A stretch of DNA of 9,327 nt. It comes from Flavisolibacter sp. GTDB taxonomy: Bacteria; Bacteroidota; Bacteroidia; Chitinophagales; Chitinophagaceae. Below, piece by piece: positions 5,510-9,327 of the stretch (positions are counted from its first letter, which is position 1; each line of letters begins with the position of its first letter). Made by a program: the position numbers and the translations under genes. Location: positions 1 through 9,327 of the forward strand of contig JACDAZ010000251.1 of NCBI GenBank assembly GCA_013695175.1, given 5' to 3'. The notes beneath the pieces are model-generated. The model saw nothing but the letters and a program-made list of their open reading frames with translations. It did no database searches and had not been told where the DNA came from.

Positions 5510-7621
5510 ATAGCCACTATCAACAACATATTAGCAAGCCCTATAGAATATTTAAAAGGTGTAGGGGCTTTACGTGGCGATCTTTTAAAAAAGGAATTAG
5601 GTGTTTTTACATTTCATGATTTGCTGTATTATTTTCCTTACCGTCATGTTGACAAATCGAAATTTTTTAAAATAGCAGAATTAAATGCTGCAGTAGAATT
5701 TGCACAGGTAAAGGGAAAAATAACTTTCATTGAAACTATAGGAGAGAAATCCGGAAGAAGACTCATTGCTTATTTAAAAGATGATACAGGGTTAATAGAA
5801 TTAATTTGGTTCAGGAGTATTTCATGGGTTCAAAAAAACTTAATTGAAGAAGAGAATTATACCGCATTTGGCAGGTTAAGTTTTTTTATGGGAAAACCCC
5901 AGTTAGTACACCCGGAACTGGAATCAGTATCATCTCTTTCAACGTCTTCAAAAAATCCATTGGAGCCCGTTTATTCAACAACAGAAAAATTAAAAGCAAA
6001 AGGATTAGGTGGTAAACAAATAGGTAAATTAGTTTTTACATTATTAAATATTATAGGTTCTCAGGAAATACCGGAAAATTTGCCTGATAACATTTTAGAA
6101 AAGGGTCAACTAATGGATCGTTTCGGGGCAGTAAAACAAATTCATTTTCCGTCTGCTAACCAGGAATATAATCGGGCACTTCGGAGGTTGAAATTTGAAG
6201 AGTTATTTATAGCACAAATTCGATTAATACTTATAAGATCCGAACGTCACCGGCTATCTAAAGGAGTTGTTTTTAGTAAAGTTGGTGATCATTTTAATAC
6301 ATATTACAAAGATCATCTGCCATTTGAGCTTACAGGTGCTCAAAAAAGAGTAATAAAGGAAATCAGAAAGGACACGGCATCAGGCCATCAAATGAACCGT
6401 TTATTACAAGGTGATGTGGGAAGTGGAAAAACTGTAGTTGCATTATTAACTATGCTGCTGGCAATTGATAATGGTTATCAATGTTGTTTTATGGCACCAA
6501 CAGAAATTTTATCTCAGCAACATTTTGCTTCCATAAAAGAACAATTAAATGATATATCATTAGAGGTAAGATTACTTACTGGTTCAACTAAATCGGCTGA
6601 AAGAAAAAAAACTTTACAGCTGTTAGCGGATGGTGAAGTAAAAATATTAATTGGTACTCATGCCATTATTGAAGAAGTGGTACAATTTAAAAACCTGGGT
6701 TTGGCTATTGTTGACGAGCAACATCGTTTTGGTGTGGCACAACGTGCAAGACTTTGGAATAAGGCATCTATCCCTCCTCATATTTTAGTAATGACCGCTA
6801 CACCTATTCCACGCACACTGGCTATGACTGCATATGGAGATTTGGACTATAGTGTAATGGATGAACTGCCACCGGGGCGTCAACCCATAACTACAGTTCA
6901 TCGTTATGATGATCAGCGATCCAGGGTAATGGATTTTATTAAAAGTGAATTAGCATTAGGAAGGCAGGCATATATAATATTTCCGTTAATTGAAGAAAGC
7001 GATAAACTTGATTATGAAAACCTGATGCAGGGGTATGAAAATGTAAAAGCTTTTTTTCCTGAACCTAAATATTGGATCAGTATGGTTCATGGCAGGCAAC
7101 CTTCGGATCAGAAAGAAAACAACATGCAACGTTTTGTAAAAGGCGACACTCAAATAATGGTAAGTACAACAGTAATTGAAGTGGGAGTAAATGTGCCAAA
7201 TGCATCTATAATGGTCATTGAAAGTGCTGAAAAATTTGGTTTGTCACAATTACACCAGCTAAGAGGCAGGGTTGGAAGGGGGGGCGATAAAAGTTATTGT
7301 GTATTAATGACTTCTCCTAAAATAAGTAATGATGCAAGGGAACGAATTAAAACAATGACATCAACAAACAGTGGTTTTGAAATTTCCGAAAAAGATCTGG
7401 AATTAAGAGGCCCCGGTGATATTGAAGGAACACGACAAAGCGGTTCACTAAATTTTAAATTAGCTGATCTGGTAAAAGACAAAGCTATATTGGAAGCAGC
7501 CAAAATGTATGCAGAACAGATTGTAGAAAAGGATCCGGAATTGGTATTGACTGAAAATGTGAGATTAAAAAATTACCTGGTGTCACCGAAGGGTAAAACC
7601 CCGTGGAGTAAGATATCTTAA
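5510..7621 (+). CDS. recG: ATP-dependent DNA helicase RecG
   Basis: RecG is a cytoplasmic superfamily 2 helicase that remodels stalled replication forks and branched DNA intermediates in recombination repair. From 5510 the product has 703 residues, the usual RecG length. It shows the conserved N-terminal SPIEYLKGVG (10-19) and an OB-fold wedge domain (about 62-138). Helicase motifs follow: GDVGSGKT (Walker A, 301-308), DEQH (402-405), TATPIPRTL (429-437), QLRGRVGRGG (583-592) and LRGPGD (632-637). No ATG, GTG or TTG lies in frame before the conserved N terminus; the open frame runs back to a stop at 5450. The first ordinary start, TTG 5621, would delete about 37 residues including SPIEYLKGVG, so it is rejected. 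ATA 5510 would give MATINNILASPIEYLKGVG; ATT 5504, ATC 5519 and CTG 5471 are alternatives. Gene identity is certain, the exact start is not. Confidence 0.93.
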   Translation: MATINNILASPIEYLKGVGALRGDLLKKELGVFTFHDLLYYFPYRHVDKSKFFKIAELNAAVEFAQVKGKITFIETIGEKSGRRLIAYLKDDTGLIELIWFRSISWVQKNLIEEENYTAFGRLSFFMGKPQLVHPELESVSSLSTSSKNPLEPVYSTTEKLKAKGLGGKQIGKLVFTLLNIIGSQEIPENLPDNILEKGQLMDRFGAVKQIHFPSANQEYNRALRRLKFEELFIAQIRLILIRSERHRLSKGVVFSKVGDHFNTYYKDHLPFELTGAQKRVIKEIRKDTASGHQMNRLLQGDVGSGKTVVALLTMLLAIDNGYQCCFMAPTEILSQQHFASIKEQLNDISLEVRLLTGSTKSAERKKTLQLLADGEVKILIGTHAIIEEVVQFKNLGLAIVDEQHRFGVAQRARLWNKASIPPHILVMTATPIPRTLAMTAYGDLDYSVMDELPPGRQPITTVHRYDDQRSRVMDFIKSELALGRQAYIIFPLIEESDKLDYENLMQGYENVKAFFPEPKYWISMVHGRQPSDQKENNMQRFVKGDTQIMVSTTVIEVGVNVPNASIMVIESAEKFGLSQLHQLRGRVGRGGDKSYCVLMTSPKISNDARERIKTMTSTNSGFEISEKDLELRGPGDIEGTRQSGSLNFKLADLVKDKAILEAAKMYAEQIVEKDPELVLTENVRLKNYLVSPKGKTPWSKIS

Positions 7622-7672
7622 CTTTTCTTCTCACAACAATTTTCAATTATTTGTGTTAATTTCAGAATAACA

Positions 7673-9327
7673 TTGAATTTAAAGAACTACATATTCTTTC
7701 TTTTTTCGTGCCTTAGCTTTTTACCAATTTTTGCTCAGAATTTCAATACTATTGAATTCATCGAAAATAAAGGGCAATGGGATGAACGTGTTCGGTACAT
7801 GGGACAGGTACCAGGCGGTGCTATGTTTATTCATTCAAAAGGATATACAGTTTTACAACATAATTCCCAGGACCTCGAGGAATTAAGAGCTGCCATGCAC
7901 GGTCACATCCATGGTGATGAATCAAAAGCTAAAGGAATTTCGAAATCCATCCGATCACATGCCTATAACGTTGAATTTTTAAATGCTAATCCTGCTCCCA
8001 TTGTTATAGCTGATAAAGCTTTACCGGGATTTTCAAATTATTTTATAGGAAATGATCCTTCTAAATGGGCAACAGAGTGTAGAACATTTCAAGGTATTAC
8101 TGTACAAAATTTGTATCCGAATATCGATTTAAGATATTATACAGATGAGGGATTATTGAAATATGATCTGATAGTTAAACCGGGCGCAGACCTATCCAAA
8201 GTTGCAATGCGGTATAACGGAGTGGAAAAATTGGAAATCAGGAATAAAATACTGAATGTAAAAACTTCTGTTGGTGATTTACAGGAGCTGGAACCTTTTA
8301 CTTATCAATCAACAGAAAAAGGAAGAAAACAGGTACCTAATAAATATGTAATCAAAAATAATATTGTAAAGTTTGATGTAAAAGATTACGATAAAAGATC
8401 GAATCTTATTATTGATCCTACATGGATTTTTACTTCATATGCCGGGGGTAATCCGGCAGCAAACTGGGGGTTTACAGCTACTTATGGTCCGGATGGAAGT
8501 ATGTTTGGTGGTGGTATAGTTCAGGGTCAGGGCTTCCCTGTGAGTACAGGTGCTATCCAATCTATTTTTGCAGGTGGCGATTGGGATATCGGGGTTATTA
8601 AACTTTCTCCGGATGGGTCTACCCGTATGTATGCAACCTATATAGGAGGCAGAGGTATTGAACAACCACATAGCCTTGTAGTAGACCAGCAGGGAAATTT
8701 AGTTATAGCAGGAAGAACAAATTCTGCTGAATATCCAACAACCGGTGCTGTAGGAACAATTGGACCTGGTGGCGGTTATGATATAGTTGTTACTAAATTA
8801 AATGCAACGGGTACTGCATTAATAGGTTCAAAAAAAATAGGCGGCACATTAAACGACGGAGTAAATATTTCTACTTCTAGAGCACGTTCATCATTACAAT
8901 ATAATTATGGTGATGATGGCAGAAGTGAAGTGATAGTGGATGCTGCAGGAAATATTTATTTAGCCTCTTCTACGCAGTCTGGTTCTTCAGATCCTGCTGT
9001 TGGTTTTCCTATTGTGGGAGGATTTCAATCTACTTTTGGTGGTGGGCAACAGGATGGCGTTTTATTAAAATTTCCACCTGATGTTTCAGCACTTACATTT
9101 AGTAGCTTTTTAGGAGGAAGTGATAATGATGCAGCATATGTTTTGTCATTGCATCCTGCTAATGGAAATATTTATGTGGCAGGTGGTACAGAAAGTGGCA
9201 ATTTTCCCGGTGTAAATGGAACATCTTTATATAGTTCCCCACGCGGCGGTATTGATGGTTTTGTATCTATAATTTCTAATAACGGATCATCATTAATCAG
9301 GTCCACATATATGGGTACTTCAGGGAT
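7673..9327 (+). CDS. SBBP-repeat exported surface protein, truncated by the window end
   Basis: The reading frame is open from the TTG at 7673 to the window edge (551 codons plus 2 nt), so the C terminus is missing. Starting at TTG gives a clean signal peptide (MNLKNYIFFLFSCLSFLPIFAQ is 22 residues with cleavage after about A21), and no ATG upstream would do so. Residues about 24-250 match the N-terminal domain often found before SBBP repeats in Bacteroidota (DUF7948-like), beginning IEFIENKGQW and ending NLIIDPTW. From about 251 on come repeated beta-propeller SBBP units with T-Y-x-G-G, V-D-x-x-G-N and AG-T-S-x-x-P motifs, seen at about 311-356, 420-446 and 470-512. The protein is probably exported and surface-linked; a T9SS C-terminal signal would be expected beyond the window. 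Its function is unknown. It starts 51 nt after recG on the same strand, with no terminator visible between them. Confidence 0.88.
   Translation, partial: MNLKNYIFFLFSCLSFLPIFAQNFNTIEFIENKGQWDERVRYMGQVPGGAMFIHSKGYTVLQHNSQDLEELRAAMHGHIHGDESKAKGISKSIRSHAYNVEFLNANPAPIVIADKALPGFSNYFIGNDPSKWATECRTFQGITVQNLYPNIDLRYYTDEGLLKYDLIVKPGADLSKVAMRYNGVEKLEIRNKILNVKTSVGDLQELEPFTYQSTEKGRKQVPNKYVIKNNIVKFDVKDYDKRSNLIIDPTWIFTSYAGGNPAANWGFTATYGPDGSMFGGGIVQGQGFPVSTGAIQSIFAGGDWDIGVIKLSPDGSTRMYATYIGGRGIEQPHSLVVDQQGNLVIAGRTNSAEYPTTGAVGTIGPGGGYDIVVTKLNATGTALIGSKKIGGTLNDGVNISTSRARSSLQYNYGDDGRSEVIVDAAGNIYLASSTQSGSSDPAVGFPIVGGFQSTFGGGQQDGVLLKFPPDVSALTFSSFLGGSDNDAAYVLSLHPANGNIYVAGGTESGNFPGVNGTSLYSSPRGGIDGFVSIISNNGSSLIRSTYMGTSG

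Noticed and set aside
5621..5623. TTG as the recG start
   Set aside because: It would remove the conserved N-terminal segment SPIEYLKGVG...FTFHDL that is encoded in frame just upstream.
7278..7284. G7 run inside recG motif VI
   Set aside because: It encodes the required R-G-G of the conserved QLRGRVGRGG motif in frame, so there is no sign of a frameshift; it is only a spot where sequencing errors are likelier.
8435..8671. Minus-strand open frame opposite the SBBP protein
   Set aside because: The plus strand here codes for clear SBBP repeats; the minus-strand peptide is a shadow.
1..9327. CRISPR arrays, tRNA/rRNA genes, insertion sequences and attachment sites
   Set aside because: I looked for spaced direct repeats, cloverleaf-like segments, transposase genes and terminal inverted repeats and saw none.

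Overview
The window looks like chromosomal DNA from a Bacteroidota bacterium, most likely in or near the Chitinophagaceae. The DNA is AT-rich. One secreted protein ends in a complete type IX secretion (T9SS) type B sorting domain, another is an SBBP-repeat surface protein, and a small PepSY-like periplasmic protein of a kind common in this phylum is present. Start codons have little or no Shine-Dalgarno sequence in front of them. Placement to family is inference from protein style, not a computed phylogeny.

Layout from left to right. Bases 1-153 hold no gene I can support. A clear intrinsic terminator (154-182) closes the minus-strand gene for a small exported PepSY-like protein (215-655), which has a candidate Bacteroidota-type promoter. 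Next on the minus strand is a 637-residue secreted protein (791-2704): signal peptide, L-type lectin domain, PKD/Ig-like modules and a T9SS type B sorting domain. A 129-bp divergent spacer with two perfect 10-bp palindromes leads to a plus-strand D12-class DNA adenine methyltransferase (2834-3700). Its last 18 bp overlap, tail to tail, a minus-strand gene for a small putative PD-(D/E)XK nuclease (3683-4231). That nuclease gene lies just behind a minus-strand WecA/MraY-type glycosyl-1-phosphate transferase gene (4247-5341). Across a 160-170 bp divergent spacer is recG (about 5510-7621, plus strand), which has no ordinary start codon at the position the protein family requires. The window ends inside a plus-strand SBBP-repeat exported protein (7673 to beyond 9327) that starts with TTG.

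How the genes fit together. recG and the WecA-type enzyme are housekeeping genes for DNA repair and for lipid-linked sugar synthesis. The lectin/PKD protein, the PepSY-like protein and the SBBP protein belong to the exported or surface proteome. The most interesting unit is the methyltransferase/nuclease pair, which is arranged like a compact restriction-modification cassette. Its putative nuclease has Ala where the second catalytic acid of the (D/E)XK motif is expected, so it is either a variant-site nuclease or an inactivated one left beside a working methylase. Nothing here amounts to a clear large novel system; this pair and the recG start are the best leads.
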